This document shows positions 21,048-33,554 of a stretch of 64,000 nucleotides of DNA, piece after piece (position 1 is the stretch's first letter; each line of letters opens with the position of its first letter). The notes below the pieces were generated by a model. That model was not told the DNA's origin. It saw only the letters and a list, made by a program, of their open reading frames with translations, and searched no databases. A program made the translations under genes and the position numbers. Source of the DNA: Deroplatys truncata (Eukaryota; Arthropoda; Insecta; Mantodea; Mantidae). The stretch lies in assembly GCA_030765065.1 (NCBI GenBank), contig CM060977.1, positions 128,282,295 to 128,346,294 of the forward strand, read 5' to 3'.

Positions 21048-22086
21048 TTAGGTGTGGAAGAGAACATCAGTTAAGTGACCGCCGCGACTTCGTTGGATTG
21101 CGCGTATACGGTTAACCCAATTTTCAATGATAGGAGAACGTAAATTAGGTCCAACCTCACGTATAACACGCGTGATTTTCTTCATAAGATCATTTACTGC
21201 TTCTGGCGTGTTGACATAAACTTGAGATTTAACATAATCCCACAACGGCGTTACATCACATGACCTCGGGGGCCAGTTAACATCACCACCTCTGAACTTC
21301 TCCTTCAAAAGATCGATTGTTTCGAGAGCAGTACGACATGTGGCAACATCCTCCTGGAACCAGATGTTTCTGAGATCCATACTATCTAATTGAGGCCAAA
21401 AATAGTCACTTATAAGAGCCGGAATCTTTCTCCATTGACAGAGCTTCTCCATCTTCATGTTGGAAAAAATATGGACCAATGATTCCACCACACAGTAACC
21501 TTTGGTAGATGAAGTGGTCGTGCTTAAAATCTGCATTGAATTTTGATCGCCCCAATAGTGCAATTTTGTTTGTTAACACAACCATCCATTCAAAAGTGGG
21601 CTTCGTCGCTGAAGATGATTTTTCGACAGGTTCCAATTGCTCCATAGCCCGGTCAGCGAATACACGGCGCAACCTATGGTCGTTGGGCTTTATTTCTTGA
21701 GTTAACACAATTTTGTAAGCATGAAACTTTAAGTCCAGATGCAGAATTCAGCAAGTTGTGGTCGGTGAAAGCCCCATTTCTTGCGCTCGACGAGTAATTG
21801 ATTTGTTTCCGTTCTCGCGTATACTCTCACGAACGGCGCCTATGTTTTCGTTGGGGCGCTTACATCGATTACGCACAGGCATTCTTTGATCGCTGACAGA
21901 ACCACATCTTTCAAATTTATCGATCACATCGTTCTCTCCCAGGACGATTATGCACACCACTTCACGCAATACACGGAAGTTTTGGTGCACAGATGATCCA
22001 TTTTGAAAATAAAGTTTCACAGTTCTACGCATTGCTGAATGCTGTAACGTTCCATGGCTGTTTGTCAGTAATAACTGTAACCACAT
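21048..22086 (-). pseudogene. Mariner-superfamily transposase, inactivated
   Basis: Three frames together give one transposase from right to left. The first is an N-terminal helix-turn-helix part (21748-22086; 'LYFQNGSSVHQNFRVLRE', 'NKSITRRAQEMGLS'). The second is a middle part (21600-21708) with TQEIKPNDHRLRRVFADRAMEQLE and, in another frame, SDEAHF followed by a stop at about 21590. The third is a C-terminal part (21048-21563) with IWFQEDVATCRTALETI, VNWPPRSCDVTPLW, YVKSQVYVNTPEAV and a SRGGHLTDVLFHT end. These are signatures of a very common insect IS630/Tc1/mariner family. Frameshifts, a stop in the first catalytic block and deletions around the third catalytic site make it dead. Confidence 0.8.
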
Positions 22087-22679
22087 GAAAAAAATTACTG
22101 CTGTAACCCAATAGCAACGGCAGGTATCACATGTTAAAAATATCGTAGAACACTCTTGTTGAAAGACCCTTTAGATATGGTAACTAAAGCATGTGAAACA
22201 AACCCACGATCTACTGAGTTGAGAGTTAACTAATATCTTTTAGTTGTGAGGATAAAGGAAACACCACAGACACCACACCCCAACTCGGGCTGTACAGGAG
22301 GTGGGCTGCTCTTAAGCTCTGATACCGATTTAAAATGATATATAAGCACCGAGCGAGTTGTCTCCGCGATAGCGTGTGAAACTCGCATTCGGAAGGTCTC
22401 GGGTTCGATTCCTGTCGACCACCTAATGCCATTTTTGTTTTTGGTGGTTTGCCAGATAGATGGCGCGGATGCTTGATCAAAGGAAAGAGTACTCCCCGTG
22501 GACGCTGGAGAGCTGGTTGTTCATCACCCTCTCTAGGCAGCTCGAGTAGTGGGACTAGTCTTCGTATCTGGAACTGTCAGGGACTTTCGCGCGTCTCTGT
22601 GGTCGGTCTGTATGTGGCCTGTAACATCCTGTTGTTCCTTCACTTCATCCCTTCCTCCTGAGAGAGCTTGGCCAGAATA

Positions 22680-23060
22680 TTCATTCATTCATTATCTGTT
22701 TACCCTCCTCTTATGTAGGACTTACATCCCCCAGGACTTACAAGCGAGTGCCTGGGGTCAGAGGCCCGTCGAGGAGCAGACACTCATGGATCAGACAGAG
22801 CATCCAGGATGGGTGATCAGCCCGATGCCTGGTATGGGATGAAGGAAGTAGATGAAACGAAATGTTGGTGAAATGGATGAAAGGAAAGGTGATGATGGAG
22901 CATTGGTGGAATGAATGACGGGGGAAACCGGAGAACCCGGAGAATACCCGCCCAGACGCCGCTTCGTCCACCACAAATCCCACATGCAGGTCCCTGGGAT
23001 TGAACCCGGGCCGTCTCGGTGGAAGGCGAGCGGTCTAACCACTCGGCCACGGCGCCGCCT
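22680..23060 (-). mobile_element. SINE, reverse, with perfect 15-bp target duplication
   Basis: AGCTTGGCCAGAATA occurs at 22665-22679 and again at 23061-23075. Reading on the minus strand, the element starts GGCGGCGCCGTGGCC, has A box TGGCCGAGTGG and B box GGTTCAATCCC at tRNA spacing, a body of about 300 bp, and a TGAA-type simple-repeat tail. The A and B boxes would form an internal Pol III promoter. The intact duplication means a fairly recent insertion by LINE machinery. Confidence 0.9.
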
Positions 23061-23108
23061 AGCTTGGCCAGAATAGATCCGTATAAATCGCAATGCGCTA
23101 TTGTAAAA

Positions 23109-23137
23109 CCTAACCTAACCTAGCCTAACCTAACCTA
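23109..23137. repeat. (CCTAA)n tract
   Basis: Five to six CCTAA units, one altered to CCTAG. The complement TTAGG is the common insect telomere repeat, but here it also coincides with the 3' tail of the outer SINE, whose other copies end in similar TAATCC repeats. Confidence 0.85.
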
Positions 23138-23684
23138 CATGTTACTTGTAAACGCAGACAGTATTTGGTCAAGGAAGGAACGTCATTGGAGAAAACTCAT
23201 CTACATCTAGGAGCCCTTCAAGGTAACCGACTCTGAAACCAGAGCCTTGTGAAATGTTAAGCTAACGACCGTGATTAGCGATAGCTGGAACATTTCCTTT
23301 TCGCTTTAGTATTTATTATTTCAGGAGTATGTGCTCCACGCGGTGGGCATCATTGCACTGGAGTATATTTATCTAATGTACCAGACGTTAAACACTTGTT
23401 GCATTCGATGGAAGGGTATGCAACAAAACCGACCGGCTGGTAGGTTGGGGAGGTGCTTGTATCGGAGAATGTAAGGGACTGTTGCCAGTTTTCAGACTCA
23501 CAGCTTTGGCTACTGTTCCCATAATCCCTATGCCTTAGGCTTGAGGCAAATACGAACAAAATTAATTATACTGAGCAGCGATTAGAAACAATTATTTAAG
23601 CATCCTTATGTATCGCATACTATTTAAACTTTGAAGTTGTAATTTTATTGTATTATTATTTGCCCAACGCTTCATTTGCCAATA

Positions 23685-24552
23685 TGAAGTATTTATTGTC
23701 TTTATGTTATTTTGTTGCTTCACGTATGGAACGCCAATTTAAAGTAGGTTGTATTGCAGGGGTTGTATTATATTTCGACTGGTGGGGAGCCAAACTTGTA
23801 GTAGTTGCAACCGCACGTATGGTAAAAAGTTTCCGGTAGCCTTCGCCCCAAATGTTCTTTCCGGTGGCCTTTGCCCCAAATGTTTAAAAATATTAACTTT
23901 ATAATTTTGACTGTTTCTTTAAATATTATATATTTATTTTTGCCTCGGCTGCGTCAGTATTATTCTTAGAGACATGTTTCTCTTTGCAGGGCTGTTGTGC
24001 GACTGAAGAATGTAGGCTTACACAAATTTTAAGTTTTTCTTCCCTCCATTTTGTTAATGCTTGACAAGATTTAAATAACACTCCACTGATATAGAGTGAA
24101 CACGAACTATTTTTTGTCTCACAGAAAATACTTATTATACTTCTCGAGGACGTGTCTCGCGTCCAGTTATGAACACTGTCTACAAGCAACTGAACTCTAA
24201 ATTTGTAAATTTTGCTATATTTCAGTTTCTGATTGGCTAATCCTAGTCGTTCATTTAACTAAAGCTTTTTCTGGTTGATGATTGGCTATTTTTATAAACT
24301 GTCACTAAAATTACATTATTGTTGTTCCAAGAATGACTAATAGCATTATTACTCTTTCTTACTCATTATTTCCTCAAGGTTACCTCATTGTTAGCAACTT
24401 TTAACCTATTATTCTCACAGCTCCTACATTATTATATTACGCAATACATTCACTTAATATTATTAAACATGGATACAATAACAAACATTTACAATGACTG
24501 TAATATGCAATTTTTATATACTGTTACCTTGCTTTAAGGCGGGCTGTTATTG

Positions 24553-24600
<48 letters not shown>

Positions 24601-24640
24601 ATTAGACTGAAATCATTTAAGTGTTAAAAATACTGCCTCA
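23685..24640 (-). mobile_element. Solo LTR copy 2, reverse
   Basis: The minus strand starts TGAGGCAGTATTTTTAACA (ending at 24640 on plus) and ends near TACTTCA at 23685. It shares promoter and tail blocks with the other copies and has a long AT microsatellite at about 24556-24596. The 4-bp flanks (AATA/ATTT) do not match, so the 3' boundary is uncertain or the target duplication has decayed. Confidence 0.65.
24556..24596. repeat. (AT)n microsatellite
   Basis: About 20 AT units within the U3 part of LTR copy 2. Confidence 0.9.
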
Positions 24641-24879
24641 ATTTTCGTTGTTGTACCGCAACTTTGTCTTGCTACAAAACTACCTTATAAGCAGACACTG
24701 TTTATATTTAAAATCTAAAAAGTCCATAGTTGTTAAATACAGAGTGCACACAAGTAGTTCAAAGAGTTCAAAACAGGGTTTTTCTGGCAGTATGCCATAT
24801 ACTTTTGAACCGTAACTAAATTTTAAAAGTAGCTGTGATAGTTTTAATTATGTAATTGCAGGTACCACATACACAGTAG

Positions 24880-25685
24880 TACAGTAGGTGTTGCATTCCG
24901 CCCAACCAAATTCATACCGAGATTTTACCGGAAATACATGTTTTGAGGCCCCTCGAATAAAAATGCATCTTTGGAAAAAGGTCCGTGTATGCGTGTGAAC
25001 AGCATAAATTAGAAACAAAAACTCAGATAAATATCAAACTTGGTGGTTAAGTTTAGCACCTTCCCAAATATGCGCCAAGATTTTCAAGAGTATCCTCCCT
25101 CCCCAAACTATTCTTTACGGAACATTTATAGAAACATTTTATCAAAATCGAAATATTTGATACAAATACCGCAAATTAAAGATATTTACATGATAAATAA
25201 AATATACGTCTTCAATTTACTGGAAGCCTGTGAAGTATTCTTCATTCTGAAGGAGTTTTGTATAATCTTGTATAATTGGCAAACCTTAAACGATGGACGA
25301 GAAGGTACTACACAAAGATGTAGATCTCTTTAAAACACAATTTATTGAAGTAACTTTTTTGTAGCATCAGCCATTTCCAAGATATCAGTTATTAACGGGT
25401 CGATTTGTGCAACACTAAGCAATCCTTAAAGTCCTGTCGATTTTCAGTTGTTTCTTACAATGTCATGGAAACAGTATGGAATTTTAAGACCAGTGTATAA
25501 CATCAAATTCTAAAACATTGGACCATCATTATTCCCTTTGTATCTTGTGATGCAGCTATTTCCGGAAAAGTGTATTTGGATTAAAAAAAATAGATAGAAA
25601 AATAAACTTTCATAAGAACAATATGATACGCACTAATAAAAGATAGAGGGCAGAAAAAATTATGTGAATGTAACACATCCGATTC
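24880..25685 (+). mobile_element. Repeat A' copy, forward
   Basis: Nearly complete: 'gtaggtgttgcattccgccc' at the left, the CA-poor centre, 'gtagcatcagccatttccaagatat', 'ttttcagttgtttct' and 'attatgtgaatgtaacacatcc' at the right. The terminal 12-mers are degraded. Confidence 0.7.
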
Positions 25686-25689
25686 TTCT

Positions 25690-26150
25690 CTATTTACTTT
25701 ACGTCGCTTAAACCAGCTGGTGATATCGCGACGGATCTGTTAGGAGATAACTTGTGGATCGGTATGTCATGGGCCGTTAGCCCTCTAGGTCTCATCCCAG
25801 TACCACAACATCTTCGTCACATTTCCTCAGAGGCCTTAGGGCTAGACAACTGTAGCTCCGATTCTGTGGTAGACAAACGGCAGCTTCGACACGTGTCCGT
25901 AGAGACCTTAGTGCTAGGTAACTGTATCTTGACTTCTACACGTGCCGGGCACTGGAGTGCCCCATTTTCATGTTTACTGTTATTTTAGACTTAAGGTTAA
26001 ACGTGGTATTATATATTCAATCCGTATTTACCTTTACGAGGTAACCACGTAAAACACCCAGTAAGTTTGATCGGCTCTTTGGATTTGAACCCGCAACCTT
26101 CCGAACGTGGGCCACAGACATTAAGATCTGAGCCATCCCGCTCGGTAATG
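25690..26150 (-). mobile_element. Probable SINE, reverse
   Basis: The minus strand starts at about 26146 with ACCGAGCGGGATGGCTCAG (the A box and head of the SINE family) and has the B-box GGGTTCAAATCC at 26081-26094. The body continues as GC-rich DNA to about 25690. The head match is strong; the 3' body differs from other copies. I recognise nothing in 26156-26552. Confidence 0.55.
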
Positions 26151-26552
26151 GGACATCTATATAGAAAATTTTAGTTCTTTAGGTATTACTGCTTAATGTA
26201 AAACTTAAAGAAAACTCCGTTACAGTGTACAGAATGTCTCACAAAAACCTCAAGAATCAGCAGCTTTCTGTGGGCTCTGTAGTGAAGCTCCCATCAAAAT
26301 GTAAAGAAGCATCTTCTAACACAAGTGTTTACTTAGTTATTAATGATTAAATAATATGAGTGAGCCCGAAAATTAAAAGTAAGTATAATGCAGTGTAATT
26401 TTCAATAATTTTATTGAACTGTTTGCAATTAGGATACAGAAAAATGAGTGAAAGTTATGAAATACTCACGTGCAAACTAAACTTTAAAATGTAAAAGGTC
26501 ATCAATATTACTATTTAGACTCCACTTTGCTACTATATTTGAAACCAGGTTT

Positions 26553-28092
26553 ACTTTCTCTACTACCTATATTAAGTATACATACCTACTCAATTCGATA
26601 CTGATATTTCAACGGAAATACATGTTTTTGAAGTATCCTGAATCAAAATAAATCATCTTTGGAAACATGTCCGTGTGTGTCTGTATGTGAACAGCATAAG
26701 TCAAAACCAAAAAGTTGAATAAATACCATTTGAGTTTAGTTTCTTCTAAGTATGCGACACGAAGGTTTTCAAGAAAATCCCCCACCCTAGACTTAACAGA
26801 AAAAAGTTTGGAAAATTTTGATTTTGTTAAAAATAACTAACGGTTTTTATTAAAATATCATTTGCTTAAGATATCTTTATATCAAATTAAATGTATATGT
26901 TGAATATTGTAGGTATGTCCTCAAAAAGGCACTTCATTCTGGATGACTGTCACATAACTGCTAAACCGAAGAGATTGACAAAATTTTAATACACAAAAAA
27001 TGTGGGTCCCGTTAAAACATAATTTATATTGCATACATTTTTACTTTCCCTACCACGTATAGTAAGTAGGGGAAGTATTGCATTCCAGCCAAAAATTTGA
27101 TGCCGATATTTCACTGGAAATACATGTTTTGAGGTGCACTGAATGCATATAAAGCATTTTTGAAAACATGTCCGTGCGTGTATCTGTGAACAGCATAACT
27201 CAGCAACGAACCGTCGGATAAACACCAAACTTGGGATTTAGGTTCACTATCTTCCAGAGATGCGACACAAAGATTTTCATGAAAATCCATCCAACCCAGA
27301 TTACCCTTTACATGGAACATTCTTCGAAAAATATGGTTTTGTCAAAAATGGCTCTAACGATTTTGATTAAAACATCATATGTTTAAGACATTTTCATGAC
27401 AAATAAAATGTATATCTCGAATTTTCTGGGAATGTCCCCAAAAGTATTCTTCATTATTAACGACTTTTGCATAAATGGTAAACCATAAGTGATAGACAAA
27501 ATTTTACTACACAAAATCGCGTTAAAATTCACAACTTATGTGATATACAGTTTTTTGTTGAGTGAACCATTTTTGAGATATTGCTTGTTATTCCCTTAAA
27601 TTTTCCAAAACGTAATACTTTTTCTCAAATGGGAATTGGTTATTTATTTTTTTGTCCTGGTAACGCAAAGAGAATGGAATACTTCACATAGCAACCAGCT
27701 CTTAAAATATTTGACTATCGCTTAAAGCGTACCAATTCCCCTTGCATCTATAAGAAAATTACCAATAAGATTAACATTTCGATTAACATGAAGCATATAG
27801 AGAATAAGCGTTTGTAAAAATAGTTTGTACAAGAATAGAGAAAGTCATGCGAGTGTAACACATCAGATTTTTTTTATGTCCTGGAAATACAAAGAGAATG
27901 GAATGCTCCACATAGCAACCAGCTCTTAAAATATTTCACTATCACTTAAAGGCTACCATATTCCCCTTCCACTTACAAGAAAGTTAGCAATAAGATTATT
28001 ATCTCGATTAACGTGAAGTAGATGAATAAGCGTTTGAAAAAATAATTAACACAGGAGTAGAGAAGTCATGTGAGTGCAGCCTATCAGATTTT
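26553..28092 (+). mobile_element. Repeat A host copy, forward, with a nested copy
   Basis: The left part 26553-27042 begins ACTTTCTCTACTACC and stops at a T-run (27038-27042). The right part from about 27868 resumes with TTTTTATGTCC and runs to the right end at 28092. About 110 bp between the host's two internal T-runs are missing, consistent with insertion at one T-run plus loss up to the next. Confidence 0.75.
27043..27867 (+). mobile_element. Repeat A copy nested in Repeat A
   Basis: Complete from ACTTTCCCTACCACG to CATCAGA, flanked by T5 on the left (27038-27042) and T8 on the right (27868-27875). It is inserted into an older copy of the same family in the same orientation. Confidence 0.8.
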
Positions 28093-28702
28093 TTTATCTT
28101 CCATTGAAGCTAACCATTAGTTCAGACGTTTACACTGTCGTATATTCTTAATCTCTTGTTTATCGCCAGTATGAAGATTTAGGTTTTCCGTTGGACGGTA
28201 CTGTATAAATGACGCAGTGAAATATAAGCATTGAAACGGGAGACTCGTATAGATTTATTCCGAGAAACTTCAGGTTTTAATATTTTCCGTTGCTGAGATT
28301 TTTTTAGAAAGCTAATTTAAACTGAAATACCATAAAAGAAAAGTAATTTAAAAATACGAGTTCTTGTCTCTTTCTCAAATATTAAGAAAAATATTCTCTC
28401 TCCTGTTTTCCTTCCTTTGAGGGTTTCTACAAATCCCTCGATGCTGCAAATTCATACTCCCTACCGGAGGATCCTTGCAAGTGTAGGTTTTTAAACATCT
28501 ACTTTATTTTCTTATTCTTGACGCCTTTCACACGAAGTTAAAGCACATTTAGTGCTTCTGACTTATATTGATAGTTTTGAAGTGTAGTAAAAGAATGTTA
28601 TTTTTAAGAAAATGCTAAAACATGTGTGTTACATTCACAAGGCTTTCTCTTCTCTCTAGCACTTATTATGGGGTATACATGTTAATCTAATGAAAGTTTA
28701 TT

Positions 28703-29523
28703 ACCTTCTCTACTACGTATAGTAAGTAGGGGAGGTATTCTATTCCACCCAAAAATTAGATACGGAGATTTCACTGGAAATACATGTTTTGAGGCCCCTG
28801 AATCCAAAAAAGCATTTTTGGAAACATGTCCGTGTGTGTGTCTGTCTGTGAATAACATAACTCAGAAATGAACAGTCGGATAAACACCAAACTTGGCATT
28901 TAGGTTCAGTATCTTCCAGAGATGCAACACGAAGGTTTTCAAAAAAATCCCCCTACCCCAGATTACCCTTTACATGGAACATTTTTCGAAAGTTTTAATT
29001 TTCTAAAAAATGGCTCTAACGATTTTGATTAAAATATCGTATATTTAAAATGTATATCTTGAATTTGTTGGGAATGTCTCCAAAAATATTCTTTATTGTG
29101 AACGACTTTTACATAACTGGTAAACCATAAGAGATAGACAAAATTTGCTACACAAAAACGTAGATAACGTTAAAATACACAATTTATGTCATATACATTT
29201 TTTTAGTTGGGTGTACAATTTTCGAGATATTGTTTGTTATTCCCTTAAATTTTTCAATATTTATACTTTTCTCAAATGGGATTTCGTTATCCATTTTTCT
29301 TGTCCTGTTAATGCAGAGAGACTGCAATACTCCACTTAGCCACCAGCTCTTAAAATATTTGACTATAGCTTAAAGCCTGCCAATTCCCCTTGCACCTACA
29401 AGAAAATAAGCAATAAGATTAACATCTCGATATCCCGATTAACATGAAGCTTATGGAGAAAAAGCGTTTGTAAAAATAGTTTGTACAAGAGTACAGAAAG
29501 TCATCTGAGTGTAACACACCACA
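28703..29523 (+). mobile_element. Repeat A copy nested in Repeat A'
   Basis: Complete forward copy from ACCTTCTCTACTACG to CACCACA followed by T5. Its host is the reverse A' copy on both sides. The target was the T-run in the host's TTATTTTT block. Confidence 0.75.
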
Positions 29524-30167
29524 TTTTTATTTATTTTTATATTTACCTCATTTTGATTGACACAAACGTTTCCGAAAATAGCTGAATTCCGCATTTTGTT
29601 GTAGATGCCAAAGTAATAGCGGTATTCAAACGTTTTAAAACTGGACGCTATACAATGGTCTTTATAATCCACACGCTTTCGATGCAATCGCGAGAAATAG
29701 CTGAAAATCCACAGGACTTTAACATAATGTCTAATTATTGAGTAATGCGAACCATTACTAGCCGATATCTCGGAAATGGCTGCTACCTAAAGAAAGTTAT
29801 TTAAATAAATTGTGTGTTTAAAGAGATCTACATTTCTTATGTAGTACGTTTTCGTCTATCGCTTAACGTTTACCAGTTAAACAAGATTATAAAATATTCT
29901 TTGAATTCACAGGCTATTCCTAGAAATCTTTAAGATACACAATTTATTTGTCAGGAGAATGTATTTAATTATGGAATTTTAATTACATTGATAGAGCTAT
30001 TTTTTAGAAAATAAAAAATTTTAAAAGACGTTCCATGTAAATGGTAGTTTGGAGTGGAGGGGATTCTCCTGAAAAGAGAATCATGCTGCATTTTTGAAGG
30101 ATACTGAACATAAATAGCAGATTTAATAATTATCAGATTTTCGGTTTTCGAGTTATGCTGTTCACGC

Positions 30168-30215
30168 ACGCGCGCGCACACACACACACTCGCGCGCGCA
30201 CACACTAACACACGG
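30168..30215. repeat. (CA)n/(CG)n microsatellite
   Basis: Alternating CA and CG dinucleotides expanded from the CA-rich segment present in all Repeat A copies. Such purine-pyrimidine alternation favours Z-DNA. Confidence 0.85.
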
Positions 30216-30454
30216 ACCTTTTTTTCTAAAAGTGCTGAATTTTGTGTTCAAGGGACCTCAGAACATACATTTCCGGTAGAATCTCGTATCGAATTGTTGA
30301 GTAGAGTGCAATACGTTCTTTTCCCACTATGCACGTGGTAGAGAAAGTAAAAAAGTTTTGGTTAGGTAAGCGAATTTTAAAACGCTTCAACTTCTATCCA
30401 CAATGATTTGGCATTTTTACCTTGAGTTACTTGTATTTATAGGGTTGCTTGTAT

Positions 30455-30896
30455 CCCCACGTGACCCTGAGAGGGGGGGGCGTCATCAGAGTGACTCTCC
30501 CCCCTTCCAGAGCTTTTCCTGTAGGCCACCCCCATTACAGGGTGGAAGTGGATACGCTACTTACGCGCGTCAACTCCCAAAGGTTAAGACTACTGAAAAA
30601 CATCCGTGGGAGCAACAGCAACCTAGCAGACTGTCTCCCGGCTCTCCAGGGTGGTACAGGAGATCCTTGAAGCGTCTCACAATCCCGCCTGGACGGAAAA
30701 CGGCAAATCTCCCATCGTATCCGGAACCACTGCCCCGCCGAGTCCCACCCAATCCAAACGGCACCCTTACGGGTGGGGCTCGGACGCTTGGCCCAGCGTA
30801 CTTCTAGTAACGTCAGAATTACCACGAGTGCCCAAAGTACCAAGCGACCGCACCACGGTAGCCGAAGGGGTCGAACCCATCCTTAAGGAGAGGGAT
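30455..30896 (-). mobile_element. GC-rich retroposon with 13-bp target duplication
   Basis: A 442-bp GC-rich island is flanked by GGGTTGCTTGTAT (30442-30454) and GGGATGCTTGTAT (30892-30904), one mismatch in 13. On the minus strand an exact B box, GGGTTCGACCCC, lies about 25 bases from the start and no A box precedes it, so the copy looks 5'-truncated. The ORFs of 70-134 aa inside overlap in several frames and match nothing I know. Confidence 0.6.
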
Positions 30897-31245
30897 GCTT
30901 GTATGAAGTTTGTTTATAAGTGAAGCGGTTTTAAAATGATTCTTTCTCTAAGGCCATGTTTCAAAAAATAAGCAAATATACATTCAATTTTAAATTGTAT
31001 AGCATAAAATCTAAAATTCAGAGTTGTGATTAAGGATCTGAAATTCTAAAGAACTATACTAGATATATCACACAGGGAATATATTTATATCTTTTTCTTG
31101 CCGTATAATTGTTAATTTAAAAGGAGATGTGTGCACGTATTTTTTACTTAGAGCTTAATAAAGGATGGCATACATCTTAGAGCAAATATTACCTAGTAAG
31201 TTTCAATATTTATGTAGTGAGGAGGTTGCACAATAAGAATTAAAC

Positions 31246-31571
31246 AATCTGATATACTGAACTCGCATGACTTTCTCTACTGTTATACGAACTATTTTTA
31301 CAAGCGCTTATTCTCCACCTACTTAATGTTAATCGAGATAATCATTTGCAGATACTTCTATTTAGTTTCTTATTGCTAATTTTCTTATAGGTTCAAGGGG
31401 ATTTGAAGAAGTTATTGTAGTTCCACTGTTGGAGAGCCAAAACTTGAAGTAGGTGCAACCACGCACGATACAAACTTTCCGGTGGCCTTCGCTCCAAGTT
31501 CACTTGTCCCACTTCGCTCCCACGTTTAAAAAGCAACTTTGTATTTTTAATGTTTATTTAAATATTATATA

Positions 31572-31610
<39 letters not shown>

Positions 31611-33073
31611 CTTGGCTGCGTCAGTAGTAATTTGCAAAAACATGTATCCCTTAGCAGGGGGTGGTGTGACTAGTGAATGAAGGCTTACACAAATTATAAT
31701 AGTATTTAACTTCGTTTTATTAATCTTTTACACGATTAAATAACACTTCACTGATATATCATACTGTAGAGCTGTGGGATTATTTATTAATTTCACGTTT
31801 TTAACACGTAAGCTTTATTTTTATTCTCGCCGTAATGAAGTTTTATGTCTCCCGCTTAACCTGTACCGTATCGAAATGCTCAGGAACGCTGTCTAGTAGT
31901 GTCTGGCTTCTACCGCTTAAATTCGTACATTTACTATTTTCAAGTTCTTTGATTGGCTATTCCTACTCCAATAGAATACTTTTATTTAACTTAAGCTTTT
32001 TCTAGTTGCTGATTGGCTATTTATTAAAAATGTTTTAAATATTACATTATTGTTCCAAGAATTATTAGTAACATTATTAAACTTTCTGATACATTACTGC
32101 CTGAAGGTTACCTCATTATTACCTCATTGTTAGCAACCTTCAGCTTCTATTCTCACAGCTCCTACATTATTAAAACTACGTAATACATTCACATAACATT
32201 ATTATACATGTACATAATAATATAAACATAATAAAATGACTGTTACGTACATTTTATATATTATTTATACACATATTGCTTTAAGGCGGGCTGTTAATAT
32301 ATTTTATATTATATAATCAGACTGATATAATTTAAATGTTAAAAATACTGCCTCAGAATATAGTCAGCTTTAAGCGATAGTCAAATCTTTTAACAGCTGG
32401 TTGCTACGTGGAGCATTCCATTCTCTTTCCATGTCCAGGGTATACAAAAAGACCAACGAGTTCCCATTTGAGGAAAATATAAATTATTGGAAAATTCATA
32501 CAAATAAGGAATATCTCGGAAATGGTTCACTCGACAAAGAAATATACTCGTATATGACATAATTTGTGAATTTTAACGCGATCTACGCTTTCTGTGTAGT
32601 AAAATTCTGTGTATCTCTTATGGTTTACCAGTTATGTAAAAGTGGTTCGCAATGAAGAATAGTTTTGGAGACATTCCCAGAAAATTTAAGATATACATTT
32701 TATTTGTCATGAAAGTATCTTAAATATATGATATTTTAATCACAAACGTTAGAGCCATTTTCAGAAAATTAAAACTTTCGAAAAATGTTCCATGTAAAGG
32801 GTAATCTGGGGTGGGGGGATTTTCTTGAAAACCTTCGTGTCGCATCTCCGGAAGATACTGAACCTAAATCCCAAGTTTGATGTTTATCCGAATTTTCGTT
32901 TTTGAGTTCTGCTGTTCACAGGCCGACAGACAGACAGGCACGCGGACATGTTTACAAAAATGCTTTATTTGGATTCACGGCATCTCAAAACAAGTATTTC
33001 GGTCAAATATCGGTATCGAATTTTTGGGTGAAATGTCATACTTCCCCTACTTGCTATACGTAATCGAAAAAGT
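31246..33073 (-). mobile_element. Repeat A copy, reverse, split by a solo LTR
   Basis: The right end is 31246-31400 ('atctgatatactgaactcgcatgactttctctact'). The rest, 32356-33073, runs to 'gaaaaagt'. Excising the LTR at 31404-32355 and one GAAT restores the usual GGGGAATAT...GCTTTAAGCGATAG of the family, so Repeat A was there first. The 83-aa plus-strand ORF at 32877 is the recurring shadow frame. Confidence 0.8.
31404..32355 (-). mobile_element. Solo LTR copy 3, reverse
   Basis: On plus it reads TGAAGAAG...CTGCCTCA. The flanks GATT and GAAT match at 3 of 4 bases, and the family consensus of the host Repeat A shows that GAAT is the original target. It contains a TA microsatellite at about 31565-31607. 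Confidence 0.75.
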
Positions 33074-33554
33074 AAAAATAGATCATCAGAAGCATTTTAA
33101 GCATTTACTGGTGTATAAAAGCTTGTAATAGAAAACACTAGGTTTAAGTTTGGAGGACATAATGCCAACGTTATAAGACATACACAAATTGTAACATGAT
33201 GCTGTCAAGTTTACCCATATGATAAAAGTAAATAATTGGCAGCAACGCTTCTTTTGGTGCCCTTCATTTTTTCACCGTCGGTTTGTCATTAGACTTTAGA
33301 AAACACCTTGAGAAAAATTTAAAATATGAAGCCCTTATCCTCAAATTGCAAAATAATATGTGGTAATGTAATTTGCTATATTCACTAACTCGGAATTGTT
33401 TAATTTATGAACTCATGAATGTTTAAATATTTTACGAATTCAAAACAGAAATGCATAATTCAATATAGTTGTGTATAGATATGCTCACTTTATTACCTTG
33501 TAAATTTATCATTATCATAATCAACATGATCATCAGTGTTTAGGCTATGTACCC

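Larger units (their letters stand above)
22345..23137 (+). mobile_element. SINE copy, forward, split by a younger SINE
   Basis: tRNA-like head at about 22350-22425 with an exact B box (GGTTCGATTCC at about 22410), then a 3' body resembling 53.05-53.24 kb ('gactttcgcgcgtctctgtggtcgg'). The body is interrupted at 22680 by a minus-strand SINE and resumes at 23076. It ends in a CCTAA-rich tail, like other copies of the family (their ends read TAATCCTAATCC). Confidence 0.65.
28618..30347 (-). mobile_element. Repeat A' host copy, reverse, with a nested forward copy
   Basis: The right-end part is 28618-28702 ('gtgtgttacattcacaaggctttctct'). The remainder, 29524-30347, resumes at the T-run following 'gaaagttta' and ends TAGAGAAAGT. 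It contains a CA/CG microsatellite at 30168-30215. The forward Repeat A copy at 28703-29523 interrupts it, giving a false appearance of a large palindrome. Confidence 0.75.

Noticed and set aside
28618..30347. 1.7-kb apparent palindrome suggesting a foldback element
   Set aside because: The two halves belong to different subfamilies (A and A') and are explained by a forward copy inserted into a T-run of an older reverse copy.
30403..30807. 134-aa ORF in the GC-rich block
   Set aside because: It overlaps other open frames, starts outside the inserted element and has proline/arginine-biased composition without domain motifs.
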